Assembly: GCF_910594005.1 (NCBI RefSeq)
Contig: NW_025316736.1
Coordinates: 1-64,000 of the forward strand
DNA length: 64,000 nucleotides
Reading direction: 5' to 3'
Source of the DNA: Cervus elaphus
Lineage: Eukaryota; Chordata; Mammalia; Artiodactyla; Cervidae
Positions 12,066-23,339 of this stretch are shown here, piece after piece. The notes below the pieces were generated by a model. It saw only the letters and a program-made list of their open reading frames with translations, was not told the DNA's origin and ran no database searches. Every line of letters begins with the position of its first letter. The first letter of the stretch is position 1. Made by a program: the position numbers and the translations under genes.

Positions 12066-12435
12066 GCTCCTCGCATTTTTCACACCTTTTCATGCTCCTG
12101 GTCTTTCTTTTTTTTTTTTTGCTCCTCGCATTTTTCACACCTTTTCATGCTCCTGGTCTTTCTTTCTTTTTTTTTTTTTTGCTCCTCGCATTTTTCACAC
12201 CTTTTCATGCTCCTCGCATTTTTCACACCTCTTCATGCTCCTCGCATTTTTCACAACTTTTCAAGCTCGTCGCATTTTTCACACCTTTTCATGCTCCTGG
12301 TCTTTCTTTTTTTTTTTTTGCTCCTCGCATTTTTCACATCTTTTCATGCTCCTGGTCTTTTTTTTTTCTTTTGCTCCTCGCATTTTTCACACCTTTTCAT
12401 GCTCCTGGTCTTTCTTTTTTTTTTTTTTTTTTTTT

Positions 12436-12463
12436 GCTCCTCGCATTTTTCTAACCTTTTCAT
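12436..12463 (+). repeat. A module with tctaacc (TAA triplet)
   Basis: Partner of 2096, shifted by 10,340 bp; supports a long-range copy between the left end and 11.3-13.6 kb. Confidence 0.9.
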
Positions 12464-12525
12464 GCTCCTGGTCTCTTTTCTTTTTTTTTTTTTTTTTGCT
12501 CCTCGCATTTTTCACACCTTTTCAT

Positions 12526-12753
12526 GCTTCTGGTCTCTTTTTTTTTTTTTTTTTGCTCCTCGCATTTTTCACACCTTTTCATGCTCCTGGTCTTTTTTTT
12601 TTTTTTTTGCTCCTCGCATTTTTCACACCTTTTCATGCTCCTGGTCTTTCTTTTTTTTTTTTGCTCCTCGCATTTTTCACACCTTTTCATGCTCCTGGTC
12701 TTTCTTTTTTTTTTTTTGCTCCTCGCATTTTTCACACCTTTTCATGTTCCTGG

Positions 12754-12784
<31 letters not shown>

Positions 12785-12809
12785 CCTCGCATTTTTCACA
12801 CGTTTTCAT
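12526..12809 (+). repeat. HOR-B cassette, 284 bp, with the longest T tract
   Basis: The gttcct B module has lost the C after ggt, so its T tract reaches 28 bases (12754-12781), the longest I found in the window. A cacacg module follows at 12782. Confidence 0.88.
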
Positions 12810-13619
12810 GCTCCTGGTCTTTCTTTTTTTTTTTTTGCTCCTCGCATTTTTCACACCTTTTCATGCTCCTGGTCTTTCTTTTTTTTTTTTTTTTTTGCTC
12901 CTCGCATTTTTCACACCTTTTCATGCTCCTGGTCTTTCTTTCTTTCTTTTTTTTTTTTTTTTGCTCCTCGCATTTTTCACACCTTTTCATGCTCCTGGTC
13001 TTTTTTTTTTTTTTTTTTTTCTCCTCGCATTTTTCACACCTTTTCATGCTCCTGGTCTTTCTTTTTTTTTTTTTTTCCTCGCATTTTTCACACCTTTTCA
13101 TGCTCCTGGTCTTTTTTTTTTTTTTTGCTCCTCGCATTTTTCACACCTTTTCATGCTCCTGGTCTTTCTTTCTGTCTTTTTTTTTTTTTTTTGCTCCTCG
13201 CATTTTTCACACCTTTTCATGCTCCTGGTCTTTTTTTTTTTTTTCTCCTCGCATTTTTCACAACTTTTCATGCTCCTGGTCTTTTTTTTTTTTTTTTTTG
13301 CTCCTCGCATTTTTCACACCTTTTCATGCTCCTGGTCTTTCTTTTTTTTTTTTTGCTCCTCGCATTTTTCACACCTTTTCATGCTCCTGGTCTTTCTTTT
13401 TTTTTTTTTGCTCCTCGCATTTTTCACACCTTTTCATGCTCCTGGTCTTTCTTTTTTTTTTTTTTTTTTGCTCCTCGAATTTTTCACACCTTTTCATGCT
13501 CCTGGTCTTTCTTTCTTTCTTTTTTTTTCTTTTTTGCTCCTCGCATTTTTCACACCTTTTCATGCTCCTTGCATTTTTCACAACTTTTCATGCTCCTCGC
13601 ATTTTTCACACCTTTTCAT

Positions 13620-13761
13620 GCTGATTGCATTTTTCACACCTTTTCATGCTCCTGGTCTTTCTTTTTTTTTTTTTGCTCCTCGAATTTTTCACACCTTTTC
13701 ATGCTCCTGGTCTTTTTTTTTTTTTTTTTTTTTGCTCCTAGAATTTTTCACACCTTTTCAT
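13620..13761 (+). repeat. Paired GATT/TAG anchor, 142 bp
   Basis: GATT at 13620, TAG at 13734; part of the 1,206-bp duplicated segment. Confidence 0.93.
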
Positions 13762-14939
13762 GCTCCTCGCATTTTTCACACCTCTTCATGCTCCTCGCAT
13801 TTTTCACGACTTTTCATGCTCGTCGCATTTTTCACACCTTTTCATGCTCCTGGTCTTTCTTTTTTTTTTTTGCTCCTCGCATTTTTCACACCTTTTCATG
13901 CTCCTGGTCTTTCTTTTTTTTTTTTTGCTCCTCGCATTTTTCACACCTTTTCATGTTCCTGGTTTTTTTTTTTTTTTTTTTTTTTTTTTGCTCCTCGCAT
14001 TTTTCACACGTTTTCATGCTCCTGGTCTTTCTTTTTTTTTTTTTGCTCCTCGCATTTTTCACACCTTTTCATGCTCCTGGTCTTTCTTTTTTTTTTTTTT
14101 TTTTGCTCCTCGCATTTTTCACACCTTTTCATGCTCCTGGTCTTTCTTTCTTTCTTTTTTTTTTTTTTTTGCTCCTCGCATTTTTCACACCTTTTCATGC
14201 TCCTGGTCTTTTTTTTTTTTTTTTTTTTCTCCTCGCATTTTTCACACCTTTTCATGCTCCTGGTCTTTTTTTTTTTTTTTTTCCTCCCCTTTTTCACACC
14301 TTTTCATGCTCCTGGTCTTTTTTTTTTTTTTTGCTCCTCGCATTTTTCACACCTTTTCATGCTCCTGGTCTTTCTTTCTGTCTTTTTTTTTTTTTTTTGC
14401 TCCTCGCATTTTTCACACCTTTTCATGCTCCTGGTCTTTTTTTTTTTTTTCTCCTCGCATTTTTCACAACTTTTCATGCTCCTGGTCTTTTTTTTTTTTT
14501 TTTTTGCTCCTCGCATTTTTCACACCTTTTCATGCTCCTGGTCTTTCTTTTTTTTTTTTTGCTCCTCGCATTTTTCACACCTTTTCATGCTCCTGGTCTT
14601 TCTTTTTTTTTTTTTGCTCCTCGCATTTTTCACACCTTTTCATGCTCCTGGTCTTTCTTTTTTTTTTTTTTTTTTGCTCCTCGAATTTTTCACACCTTTT
14701 CATGCTCCTGGTCTTTCTTTCTTTCTTTTTTTTTCTTTTTTGCTCCTCGCATTTTTCACACCTTTTCATGCTCCTTGCATTTTTCACAACTTTTCATGCT
14801 CCTCGCATTTTTCACACCTTTTCATGCTGATTGCATTTTTCACACCTTTTCATGCTCCTGGTCTTTCTTTTTTTTTTTTTGCTCCTCGAATTTTTCACAC
14901 CTTTTCATGCTCCTGGTCTTTTTTTTTTTTTTTTTTTTT
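13734..14939 (+). repeat. 1,206-bp block made by tandem duplication
   Basis: From TAG module to TAG module this block is exactly 1,206 bp, the same shift that separates many landmarks of the preceding 1.2 kb from this one (for example gctgattgca at 13620 and 14826). Private difference: the module start at about 14282 reads cctcccctttttc where its partner near 13076 has cctcgcattttt. Confidence 0.85.
13990..14017 (+). repeat. cacacg module after a 27-T tract (partial cassette)
   Basis: The tandem duplication at 12.65-15.06 kb carries only the last part of a cassette. A gttcct B with 27 T (13963-13989) precedes this module. Confidence 0.82.
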
Positions 14940-14967
14940 GCTCCTAGAATTTTTCACACCTTTTCAT
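14826..14967 (+). repeat. Paired GATT/TAG anchor, 142 bp
   Basis: GATT at 14826, TAG at 14940; exact 1,206-bp-shifted partner of the anchor at 13620. Confidence 0.93.
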
Positions 14968-17639
14968 GCTCCTCGCATTTTTCACACCTCTTCATGCTCC
15001 TCGCATTTTTCACGACTTTTCATGCTCGTCGCATTTTTCACACCTTTTCATGCTCCTGGTCTTTTTTTTTTCTTTTGCTCCTCGCATTTTTCACACCTTT
15101 TCATGCTCCTGGTCTTTCTTTTTTTTTTTTTTGCTCCTCGCATTTTTCACACCTTTTCATGCTCCTGGTCTTTCTTTCTATTTTTTTTTTTTTGCTCCTC
15201 ACATTTTTCACACCTTTTCATGCTCCTTGCATTTTTCACACCTTTTCATGCTCCTCGCATTTTTCACACCTCTTCATGCTCCTGGTCTTTTTTTTTTCTT
15301 TTGCTCCTCGCATTTTTCACACCTTTTCATGCTCCTGGTCTTTCTTTTTTTTTTTTTGCTCCTCGCATTTTTCACACCTTTTCATGCTCCTGGTCTTTTT
15401 TTTTTCTTTTGCTCCTCGCATTTTTCACACCTTTTCATGCTCCTGGTCTTTCTTTTTTTTTTTTTTTTTTTTTGCTCCTCGCATTTTTCACACCTTTTCA
15501 TGCTCCTGGTCTTTTTTTTTTTTTTTTTTTGCTCCTCGAATTTTTCACACCTTTTCATGCTCCTCGCATTTTTCACACCTCTTCATGCTCCTCGCATTTT
15601 TCACAACTTTTCATGCTCGTCGCATTTTTCACACCTTTTCATGCTCCTGGTCTTTTTTTTTTTTTTGCTCCTCGAATTTTTCACATCTTTTCATGCTCCT
15701 CGCATTTTTCACACATCTTCATGCTCCTCGCATTTTTCACAACTTTTCATGCTCGTCGCATTTTTCACCCCTTTTCATGCTCCTGGTCTTTCTTTTTTTT
15801 TTTTTGCTCCTCGCATTTTTCACACCTTTTCATGCTCCTGGTCTTTTTTTTTTCTTTTGCTCCTCGCATTTTTCACACCTTTTCATGCTCCTGGTCTTTC
15901 TTTTTTTTTTTTTTTGCTCCTCGCATTTTTCAAACCTTTTCATGCTTCTGGTCTCTTTTCTTCTTTTTTTTTTTTTTTGCTCCTCGCATTTTTCACACCT
16001 TTTCATGCTTCTGGTCTCTTTTTTTTTTTTTTTTGCTCCTCGCATTTTTCACACCTTTTCATGCTCCTGGTCTTTTTTTTTTTTTTTGCTCCTCGCATTT
16101 TTCACACCTCTTCATGCTCCTCGCATTTTTCACGACTTTTCATGCTCGTCGCATTTTTCACACCTTTTCATGCTCCTGGTCTTTTTTTTTTCTTTTGCTC
16201 CTCGCATTTTTCACACCTTTTCATGCTCCTGGTCTTTCTTTTTTTTTTTTTTGCTCCTCGCATTTTTCACACCTTTTCATGCTCCTGGTCTTTCTTTCTA
16301 TTTTTTTTTTTTTTGCTCCTCACATTTTTCACACCTTTTCATGCTCCTTGCATTTTTCACACCTTTTCATGCTCCTCGCATTTTTCACACCTCTTCATGC
16401 TCCTGGTCTTTTTTTTTTCTTTTGCTCCTCGCATTTTTCACACCTTTTCATGCTCCTGGTCTTTCTTTTTTTTTTTTTGCTCCTCGCAATTTTCACACCT
16501 TTTCATGCTCCTGGTCTTTTTTTTTTCTTTTGCTCCTCGCATTTTTCACACCTTTTCTTGCTCCTGCTCTTTCTTTTTTTTTTTTTTTTTTTGCTCCTCG
16601 CATTTTTCACACCTTTTCATGCTCCTGGTCTTTTTTTTTTTTGCTCCTCGAATTTTTCACACCTTTTCATGCTCCTCGCATTTTTCACACCTCTTCATGC
16701 TCCTCGCTTTTTTCACAACTTTTCATGCTCGTCGCATTTTTCACACCTTTTCATGCTCCTGGTCTTTTTTTTTTTTTTTGCTCCTCGAATTTTTCACATC
16801 TTTTCATGCTCCTCGCATTTTTCACACATCTTCATGCTCCTCGCATTTTTCACAACTTTTCATGCTCGTCGCATTTTTCACCCCTTTTCATGCTCCTGGT
16901 CTTTCTTTTTTTTTTTTTGCTCCTCGCATTTTTCACACCTTTTCATGCTCCTGGTCTTTTTTTTTTCTTTTGCTCCTCGCATTTTTCACACCTTTTCATG
17001 CTCCTGGTCTTTCTTTTTTTTTTTTTTTGCTCCTCGCATTTTTCAAACCTTTTCATGCTTCTGGTCTCTTTTCTTCTTTTTTTTTTTTTTGCTCCTCGCA
17101 TTTTTCACACCTTTTCATGCTTCTGGTCTCTTTTTTTTTTTTTTTTGCTCCTCGCATTTTTCACACCTTTTCAGCTCCTGGTCTTTTTTTTTTTTTTTTT
17201 GCTCCTCGCATTTTTCACACCTTTTCATGCTCCTGGTCTTTCTTTTTTTTTTTTGCTCCTCGCATTTTTCACACCTTTTCATGCTCCTGGTCTTTCTTTC
17301 TGTCTTTTTTTTTTTTTTTTGCTCCTCGCATTTTTCACACCTTTTCATGCTCCTGGTCTTTCTTTTTTTTTTTTTGCTCCTCGCATTTTTCACACCTTTT
17401 CATGCTCCTGGTCTTTCTTTCTTTCTTTTTTTTTCTTTTTTGCTCCTCGCATTTTTCACACCTTTTCATGCTCCTTGCATTTTTCACAACTTTTCATGCT
17501 CCTCGCATTTTTCACACCTTTTCATGCTGATTGCATTTTTCACACCTTTTCATGCTCCTGGTCTTTCTTTTTTTTTTTTTGCTCCTCGAATTTTTCACAC
17601 CTTTTCATGCTCCTGGTCTTTTTTTTTTTTTTTTTTTTT
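14940..17639 (+). repeat. 2.70-kb superunit, copy 3
   Basis: Same order of variants as the copy at 6912, including gcaatttt at 16479 and the ttttcagctcc deletion near 17171. It is about 60 bp shorter because one AB dimer with a gctcctcgaa module is missing from the tail near 17.4 kb. Private changes include ttttcttgctcctgctc near 16556 and a short T tract near 16632. Confidence 0.88.
14968..16087 (+). repeat. HOR-A full unit, 1,120 bp
   Basis: Same order of marked modules as the reference unit; the two-base excess is in T tracts. First unit of superunit copy 3. Confidence 0.88.
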
Positions 17640-17667
17640 GCTCCTAGAATTTTTCACACCTTTTCAT
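17526..17667 (+). repeat. Paired GATT/TAG anchor, 142 bp
   Basis: GATT at 17526, TAG at 17640; ends superunit copy 3. Confidence 0.93.
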
Positions 17668-19408
17668 GCTCCTCGCATTTTTCACACCTCTTCATGCTCC
17701 TCGCATTTTTCACGACTTTTCATGCTCGTCGCATTTTTCACACCTTTTCATGGTCCTGGTCTTTTTTTTTTCTTTTGCTCCTCGCATTTTTCACACCTTT
17801 TCATGCTCCTGGTCTTTCTTTTTTTTTTTTTTGCTCCTCGCATTTTTCACACCTTTTCATGCTCCTGGTCTTTCTTTCTATTTTTTTTTTTTTGCTCCTC
17901 ACATTTTTCACACCTTTTCATGCTCCTTGCATTTTTCACACCTTTTCATGCTCCTCGCATTTTTCACACCTCTTCATGCTCCTGGTCTTTTTTTTTTTTT
18001 TTGCTCCTCGCATTTTTCAAACCTTTTCATGCTTCTGGTCTCTTTTCTTCTTTTTTTTTTTTTTGCTCCTCGCATTTTTCACACCTTTTCATGCTCCTGG
18101 TCTTTCTTTTTTTTTTTTGCTCCTCGCATTTTTCACATCTTTTCATGCTCCTGGTCTTTTTTTTTTCTTTTGCTCCTCGCATTTTTCACACCTTTTCATG
18201 CTCCTGGTCTTTCTTTTTTTTTTTTTTTTTTTTTTCTCCTCGCATTTTTCTCACCTTTTCATGCTCCTGGTCTCTTTTCTTTTTTTTTTTTTTTTTGCTC
18301 CTCGCATTTTTCACACCTTTTCATGCTTCTGGTCTCTTTTTTTTTTTTTTTTTGCTCCTCGCATTTTTCACACCTTTTCATGCTCCTGGTCTTTTTTTTT
18401 TTTTTTTGCTCCTCGCATTTTTCACACCTTTTCATGCTCCTGGTCTTTCTTTTTTTTTTTTGCTCCTCGCATTTTTCACACCTTTTCATGCTCCTGGTCT
18501 TTCTTTTTTTTTTTTTGCTCCTCGCATTTTTCACACCTTTTCATGTTCCTGGTTTTTTTTTTTTTTTTTTTTTTTTTTTGCTCCTCGCATTTTTCACACG
18601 TTTTCATGCTCCTGGTCTTTCTTTTTTTTTTTTTGCTCCTCGCATTTTTCACACCTTTTCATGCTCCTGGTCTTTCTTTTTTTTTTTTTTTTTTGCTCCT
18701 CGCATTTTTCACACCTTTTCATGCTCCTGGTCTTTCTTTTTTTTTTTTTTTCCTCGCATTTTTCACACCTTTTCATGCTCCTGGTCTTTTTTTTTTTTTT
18801 TGCTCCTCGCATTTTTCACACCTTTTCATGCTCCTGGTCTTTCTTTCTGTCTTTTTTTTTTTTTTTTGCTCCTCGCATTTTTCACACCTTTTCATGCTCC
18901 TGGTCTTTTTTTTTTTTTTCTCCTCGCATTTTTCACAACTTTTCATGCTCCTGGTCTTTTTTTTTTTTTTTTTTGCTCCTCGCATTTTTCACACCTTTTC
19001 ATGCTCCTGGTCTTTCTTTTTTTTTTTTTGCTCCTCGCATTTTTCACACCTTTTCATGCTCCTGGTCTTTCTTTTTTTTTTTTTGCTCCTCGCATTTTTC
19101 ACACCTTTTCATGCTCCTGGTCTTTCTTTTTTTTTTTTTTTTTTGCTCCTCGAATTTTTCACACCTTTTCATGCTCCTGGTCTTTCTTTCTTTCTTTTTT
19201 TTTCTTTTTTGCTCCTCGCATTTTTCACACCTTTTCATGCTCCTTGCATTTTTCACAACTTTTCATGCTCCTCGCATTTTTCACACCTTTTCATGCTGAT
19301 TGCATTTTTCACACCTTTTCATGCTCCTGGTCTTTCTTTTTTTTTTTTTGCTCCTCGAATTTTTCACACCTTTTCATGCTCCTGGTCTTTTTTTTTTTTT
19401 TTTTTTTT
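17640..19408 (+). repeat. 1.77-kb composite: shortened HOR-A joined to HOR-B
   Basis: Starts with the TAG module and HOR-A, then shows the shared deletion junction near 17.97-18.02 kb. It switches at about 18.08 kb into HOR-B material (cassette 18325-18607). The tail ends at the gctgattgca module (19295). The HOR-B part closely follows 12.5-13.6 kb. An A module near 17753 starts ggtcct instead of gctcct. Confidence 0.8.
18325..18607 (+). repeat. HOR-B cassette, 283 bp
   Basis: The gttcct B module again lacks the C; T tract of 27 (18553-18579), then the cacacg module at 18580. Confidence 0.88.
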
Positions 19409-19436
19409 GCTCCTAGAATTTTTCACACCTTTTCAT
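19295..19436 (+). repeat. Paired GATT/TAG anchor, 142 bp
   Basis: GATT at 19295, TAG at 19409. Confidence 0.93.
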
Positions 19437-20554
19437 GCTCCTCGCATTTTTCACACCTCTTCATGCTCCTCGCATTTTTCACGACTTTTCATGCTCGTCG
19501 CATTTTTCACACCTTTTCATGCTCCTGGTCTTTTTTTTTTCTTTTGCTCCTCGCATTTTTCACACCTTTTCATGCTCCTGGTCTTTCTTTTTTTTTTTTT
19601 TGCTCCTCGCATTTTTCACACCTTTTCATGCTCCTGGTCTTTCTTTCTATTTTTTTTTTTTTGCTCCTCACATTTTTCACACCTTTTCATGCTCCTTGCA
19701 TTTTTCACACCTTTTCATGCTCCTCGCATTTTTCACACCTCTTCATGCTCCTGGTCTTTTTTTTTTCTTTTGCTCCTCGCATTTTTCACACCTTTTCATG
19801 CTCCTGGTCTTTCTTTTTTTTTTTTTGCTCCTCGCATTTTTCACACCTTTTCATGCTCCTGGTCTTTTTTTTTTCTTTTGCTCCTCGCATTTTTCACACC
19901 TTTTCATGCTCCTGGTCTTTCTTTTTTTTTTTTTTTTTTTTGCTCCTCGCATTTTTCACACCTTTTCATGCTCCTGGTCTTTTTTTTTTTTTTTTTTTGC
20001 TCCTCGAATTTTTCACACCTTTTCATGCTCCTCGCATTTTTCACACCTCTTCATGCTCCTCGCATTTTTCACAACTTTTCATGCTCGTCGCATTTTTCAC
20101 ACCTTTTCATGCTCCTGGTCTTTTTTTTTTTTTTGCTCCTCGAATTTTTCACATCTTTTCATGCTCCTCGCATTTTTCACACATCTTCATGCTCCTCGCA
20201 TTTTTCACAACTTTTCATGCTCGTCGCATTTTTCACCCCTTTTCATGCTCCTGGTCTTTCTTTTTTTTTTTTTGCTCCTCGCATTTTTCACACCTTTTCA
20301 TGCTCCTGGTCTTTTTTTTTTCTTTTGCTCCTCGCATTTTTCACACCTTTTCATGCTCCTGGTCTTTCTTTTTTTTTTTTTTTGCTCCTCGCATTTTTCA
20401 AACCTTTTCATGCTTCTGGTCTCTTTTCTTCTTTTTTTTTTTTTTGCTCCTCGCATTTTTCACACCTTTTCATGCTTCTGGTCTCTTTTTTTTTTTTTTT
20501 TGCTCCTCGCATTTTTCACACCTTTTCATGCTCCTGGTCTTTTTTTTTTTTTTT
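19437..20554 (+). repeat. HOR-A full unit, 1,118 bp
   Basis: Same length and module order as the reference. It is followed by a truncated second unit whose marked module reads cactac instead of cacgac. Confidence 0.88.
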
Positions 20555-20809
20555 GCTCCTCGCATTTTTCACACCTCTTCATGCTCCTCGCATTTTTCAC
20601 TACTTTTCATGCTCGTCGCATTTTTCACACCTTTTCATGCTCCTGGTCTTTTTTTTTTCTTTTGCTCCTCGCATTTTTCACACCTTTTCATGCTCCTGGT
20701 CTTTCTTTTTTTTTTTTTTGCTCCTCGCATTTTTCACACCTTTTCATGCTCCTGGTCTTTCTTTCTATTTTTTTTTTTTTTGCTCCTCACATTTTTCACA
20801 CCTTTTCAT

Positions 20810-20929
20810 GCTCCTGGTCTTTCTTTTTTTTTTTTTTTTTTGCTCCTCGAATTTTTCACACCTTTTCATGCTCCTGGTCTTTCTTTTTTTTTTTTTTTTT
20901 TGCTCCTCGAATTTTTCACACCTTTTCAT
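20810..20929 (+). repeat. Exact 60-bp AB dimer duplication
   Basis: Two identical consecutive copies (20810-20869 and 20870-20929) of a ctttc-type B plus a gctcctcgaa module, including equal T-tract lengths. Confidence 0.9.
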
Positions 20930-21051
20930 GCTCCTGGTCTTTCTTTCTTTCTTTTTTTTTCTTTTTTGCTCCTCGCATTTTTCACACCTTTTCATGCTCC
21001 TTGCATTTTTCACAACTTTTCATGCTCCTCGCATTTTTCACACCTTTTCAT

Positions 21052-21193
21052 GCTGATTGCATTTTTCACACCTTTTCATGCTCCTGGTCTTTCTTTTTTT
21101 TTTTTTGCTCCTCGAATTTTTCACACCTTTTCATGCTCCTGGTCTTTTTTTTTTTTTTTTTTTTTGCTCCTAGAATTTTTCACACCTTTTCAT
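21052..21193 (+). repeat. Paired GATT/TAG anchor, 142 bp
   Basis: GATT at 21052, TAG at 21166; follows the duplicated 60-bp dimer. Confidence 0.93.
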
Positions 21194-23311
21194 GCTCCTC
21201 GCATTTTTCACACCTCTTCATGCTCCTCGCATTTTTCACGACTTTTCATGCTCGTCGCATTTTTCACACCTTTTCATGCTCCTGGTCTTTTTTTTTTCTT
21301 TTGCTCCTCGCATTTTTCACACCTTTTCATGCTCCTGGTCTTTCTTTTTTTTTTTTTTGCTCCTCGCATTTTTCACACCTTTTCATGCTCCTGGTCTTTC
21401 TTTCTATTTTTTTTTTTTTGCTCCTCACATTTTTCACACCTTTTCATGCTCCTTGCATTTTTCACACCTTTTCATGCTCCTCGCATTTTTCACACCTCTT
21501 CATGCTCCTGGTCTTTTTTTTTTCTTTTGCTCCTCGCATTTTTCACACCTTTTCATGCTCCTGGTCTTTCTTTTTTTTTTTTTGCTCCTCGCATTTTTCA
21601 CACCTTTTCATGCTCCTGGTCTTTTTTTTTTCTTTTGCTCCTCGCATTTTTCACACCTTTTCATGCTCCTGGTCTTTCTTTTTTTTTTTTTTTTTTTTGC
21701 TCCTCGCATTTTTCACACCTTTTCATGCTCCTGGTCTTTTTTTTTTTTTTTTTTTGCTCCTCGAATTTTTCACACCTTTTCATGCTCCTCGCATTTTTCA
21801 CACCTCTTCATGCTCCTCGCATTTTTCACAACTTTTCATGCTCGTCGCATTTTTCACACCTTTTCATGCTCCTGGTCTTTTTTTTTTTTTTGCTCCTCGA
21901 ATTTTTCACATCTTTTCATGCTCCTCGCATTTTTCACACATCTTCATGCTCCTCGCATTTTTCACAACTTTTCATGCTCGTCGCATTTTTCACCCCTTTT
22001 CATGCTCCTGGTCTTTCTTTTTTTTTTTTTGCTCCTCGCATTTTTCACACCTTTTCATGCTCCTGGTCTTTTTTTTTTCTTTTGCTCCTCGCATTTTTCA
22101 CACCTTTTCATGCTCCTGGTCTTTCTTTTTTTTTTTTTTTGCTCCTCGCATTTTTCAAACCTTTTCATGCTTCTGGTCTCTTTTCTTCTTTTTTTTTTTT
22201 TTGCTCCTCGCATTTTTCACACCTTTTCATGCTTCTGGTCTCTTTTTTTTTTTTTTTTGCTCCTCGCATTTTTCACACCTTTTCATGCTCCTGGTCTTTT
22301 TTTTTTTTTTTGCTCCTCGCATTTTTCACACCTCTTCATGCTCCTCGCATTTTTCACGACTTTTCATGCTCGTCGCATTTTTCACACCTTTTCATGCTCC
22401 TGGTCTTTTTTTTTTCTTTTGCTCCTCGCATTTTTCACACCTTTTCATGCTCCTGGTCTTTCTTTTTTTTTTTTTTGCTCCTCGCATTTTTCACACCTTT
22501 TCATGCTCCTGGTCTTTCTTTCTATTTTTTTTTTTTTTGCTCCTCACATTTTTCACACCTTTTCATGCTCCTTGCATTTTTCACACCTTTTCATGCTCCT
22601 CGCATTTTTCACACCTCTTCATGCTCCTGGTCTTTTTTTTTTCTTTTGCTCCTCGCATTTTTCACACCTTTTCATGCTCCTGGTCTTTCTTTTTTTTTTT
22701 TTGCTCCTCGCAATTTTCACACCTTTTCATGCTCCTGGTCTTTTTTTTTTCTTTTGCTCCTCGCATTTTTCACACCTTTTCATGCTCCTGGTCTTTCTTT
22801 TTTTTTTTTTTTTTTTGCTCCTCGCATTTTTCACACCTTTTCATGCTCCTGGTCTTTTTTTTTTTTTTTTTTTGCTCCTCGAATTTTTCACACCTTTTCA
22901 TGCTCCTGGTCTTTCTTTTTTTTTTTTGCTCCTCGCATTTTTCACACCTTTTCATGCTCCTGGTCTTTCTTTCTGTCTTTTTTTTTTTTTTTGCTCCTCG
23001 CATTTTTCACACCTTTTCATGCTCCTGGTCTTTCTTTTTTTTTTTTTGCTCCTCGCATTTTTCACACCTTTTCATGCTCCTGGTCTTTCTTTCTTTCTTT
23101 TTTTTTCTTTTTTGCTCCTCGCATTTTTCACACCTTTTCATGCTCCTTGCATTTTTCACAACTTTTCATGCTCCTCGCATTTTTCACACCTTTTCATGCT
23201 GATTGCATTTTTCACACCTTTTCATGCTCCTGGTCTTTCTTTTTTTTTTTTTGCTCCTCGAATTTTTCACACCTTTTCATGCTCCTGGTCTTTTTTTTTT
23301 TTTTTTTTTTT
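21166..23311 (+). repeat. 2.15-kb shortened superunit
   Basis: TAG module, full HOR-A (21194-22311), then a second unit with gcaatttt (22703). This second unit is cut short after the gctcctcgaa module near 22.87 kb and joined to the tail (ctttctgtc-type B, then the gctgattgca module at 23198). Confidence 0.85.
21194..22311 (+). repeat. HOR-A full unit, 1,118 bp
   Basis: Same length and order as the reference; first unit of the 2.15-kb shortened superunit. Confidence 0.88.
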
Positions 23312-23339
23312 GCTCCTAGAATTTTTCACACCTTTTCAT
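23198..23339 (+). repeat. Paired GATT/TAG anchor, 142 bp
   Basis: GATT at 23198, TAG at 23312; last anchor of the 114-bp spacing class. Confidence 0.93.

Larger units (their letters stand above)
9676..13733 (+). repeat. 4.06-kb composite block
   Basis: A mosaic. The TAG module is followed by a 509-bp shortened HOR-A (9704-10212). A nearly complete HOR-A continues to about 11.2 kb. Then comes material like the left end of the window: a four-T A module near 11537, a cassette without its usual final module (11811-12065), a TAA-bearing module (12436-12463) and a full HOR-B cassette (12526-12809). The tail ends at the gctgattgca module (13620). A single A interrupts a T tract near 11214. Confidence 0.8.
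12650..15061 (+). repeat. Tandem duplication, two copies of 1,206 bp
   Basis: Landmarks in 12,650-13,855 recur 1,206 bp later (cacacg modules at 12782 and 13990 differ by two bases of T tract; GATT 13620 and 14826; TAG 13734 and 14940). The join near 13.85 kb links a gctcgtcgca module to a ctttc-type B. Boundaries are uncertain by a module. Confidence 0.82.
19409..21165 (+). repeat. 1.76-kb shortened superunit
   Basis: Full HOR-A (19437-20554) is followed by only the first part of a second unit. After the gctcctcaca module near 20782 the array jumps directly to the tail. At 20810-20929 a 60-bp AB dimer with a gctcctcgaa module is repeated twice in exact tandem. The usual cacgac variant reads cactac near 20598. 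Confidence 0.85.
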
